Below, piece after piece: positions 62,979 to 64,000 of a DNA stretch of 64,000 bases (the stretch's first letter is position 1; each line of letters begins with the position of its first letter). The position numbers were made by a program, and so were the translations under genes. Source of the DNA: Prosapia bicincta (lineage: Eukaryota; Arthropoda; Insecta; Hemiptera; Cercopidae). Location of the stretch: NCBI GenBank assembly GCA_036971475.1, contig JBAIZL010000003.1, forward strand, positions 83,514,595 through 83,578,594, given 5' to 3'. The notes under the pieces are model-generated. The model saw only the letters and a program-made list of their open reading frames with translations. It searched no databases and was not told where the DNA came from.

Positions 62979-64000
62979 GAGAACAGCTGTTTAAACGCTT
63001 AGAATATGTTTGAGAACGGCGTTTTTAACGCTAAGGTTATGTTAGAGAACAGATGCTTTCACGCTTAGGTTATGTTGGAGAACAGCTGTTTTAACGCTTA
63101 AGTTATGTTTGAGAACAGCGTTTTTAACGCTTAGGTAATATTTGGAAATAGCTCTTTTAACGCTTAGGTTATGTTTTAACGCTCTAGTTATGTTTGGGAA
63201 CAGATACATTCACGCTTAGGTTATGTTTGAGAACAGCTATTTTAACGCTTAGGTTATGTTTGGAACAGATGTTTTAACGCTTAGGTTATGTTTGAGAAAA
63301 GTTGTGTTAACGCTTAGGTTTTATTGGCGAACAGATGCTATAACGCTTAGGTTATGTTTGAGAAGAGATGTTTTAAAGCTTAGGTTATGTTTGAGAACAG
63401 CTCTTTTAACGCTTATTTCATGTTTGAGAGCAGATGCTTTAACGCTTAGGTTATATTTGTGAACAGATGTTTTAACCCTTAGGTTATGTTTGAGAACAGA
63501 TGTTTTCACGCTTAGGTTATGTTGGAGAACAGCGGTTTTAACGCTTAGGTTATGTTTGGGAACAGTTATTTTAACGCTTAGGTTATGTTGGAAAACAGAT
63601 GTTTTAACGCTTAGGTTATGTTCGAGAACAGCTGTTTTAACGCTTAGGTTATGGTTGAGAACAGATTTTTGAATGCTTAGGGTATGTTTGAGAACAGCTG
63701 TTTTAACGCTTAGGTTATGTTTGAGAACAGATGCATTCACGCTTAGGTTATGTTGGAGAACAGCTGTTTCAACGCTTAGGTTATATTTGAGAACATATGC
63801 TCTAACGCTTAGGTTATGTTTGAGAACAGTTGTTTTAACGCTTACGTTATGTTTGATAACAGCGTTTTTAACGCTTAGGTTATGTTTGATAACCGCGTTT
63901 TTAACGCTTAGGTTATGTTAGAGAACATATGTATCAAAGCTTAGATTATGTATGAGGACAGATGTTTTAACGATTAGGTTATGTTTGAGAACACCTGTTT
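62979..64000 (+). repeat. 1850-bp-offset higher-order repeat, copy 2 (cut by window end)
   Basis: Copy of 61129-62150 at an offset of 1850 bp (56 monomers plus 2). It continues to the last base, so the repeat probably extends past the window. Confidence 0.92.

Larger units (their letters stand above)
58199..64000 (+). repeat. 33-bp satellite array, right arm
   Basis: Same monomer, same orientation and same variant classes as the left arm, resuming inside the monomer interrupted by the LTR element (the first four bases are the duplicated TAAC). About 176 monomers. It begins with sequence matching 47757-47995 and ends inside a second copy of the 1850-bp-offset repeat. It runs off the right edge. 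No gene is seen. Confidence 0.98.

Overview
The window is almost entirely one satellite DNA array. A 33-bp monomer (a clean copy lies at 23524-23556: a GAGAACAGCTGTTTTAACGC half followed by a TTAGGTTATGTTT half) is repeated head to tail, always in the same orientation, over 1-53213 and 58199-64000, about 1,790 monomers in all. No cellular protein gene, rRNA, tRNA or CRISPR array is seen. Because 33 is a multiple of three, each strand keeps one stop-free frame (11-residue repeats such as LRTAVLTLRLC on + and KHNLSVKTAVL on -). The many open reading frames this produces are periodicity artefacts, not genes.

The array is organised in layered higher-order repeats (HORs) that change along the window: a 1319-bp unit nested in a 4088-bp superunit (about 1-6 kb); a 1221-bp offset repeat (8.5-10.4 kb) and its relatives to about 18 kb; a 5.5-5.8 kb superrepeat with whole-monomer indels (18.9-31.1 kb); nearly identical units of 2274 and 2175 bp (31.1-38.8 kb); an older mixed zone with a 14-bp monomer deletion (38.8-44.7 kb); a 661-bp unit carrying short TTAGG runs (44.7-46.3 kb, again near 48 kb); and an 1850-bp-offset repeat at the right end, with one mismatch in 1022 bp. 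The array runs off both ends of the window.

The only non-satellite DNA is one LTR retrotransposon at 53214-58198 (4985 bp), inserted into a satellite monomer with a 4-bp TAAC target duplication. Its LTRs are 1135 bp each and differ at 3 sites. The 2715-bp interior keeps a short gag-like start, a retropepsin active-site fragment (DTGG), a possible RT/RNase H linker fragment and a GPY/F integrase C-terminal fragment, so it is a heavily deleted, non-autonomous Ty3/gypsy-type element. The sequence where the primer binding site should lie is a perfect 14-nt complement of the 5' end of eukaryotic initiator tRNA-Met, not of a tRNA 3' end. An allele-like 'empty site' survives in a paralogous HOR copy at 47633-47995.

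The organism is a eukaryote. TTAGG-type motifs, AT-richness and the gypsy-like element suggest an arthropod, probably an insect, with the window in heterochromatin (subtelomeric or pericentromeric). That placement is inference. Nothing here forms a gene network. The biology is satellite evolution plus a parasite of the satellite.
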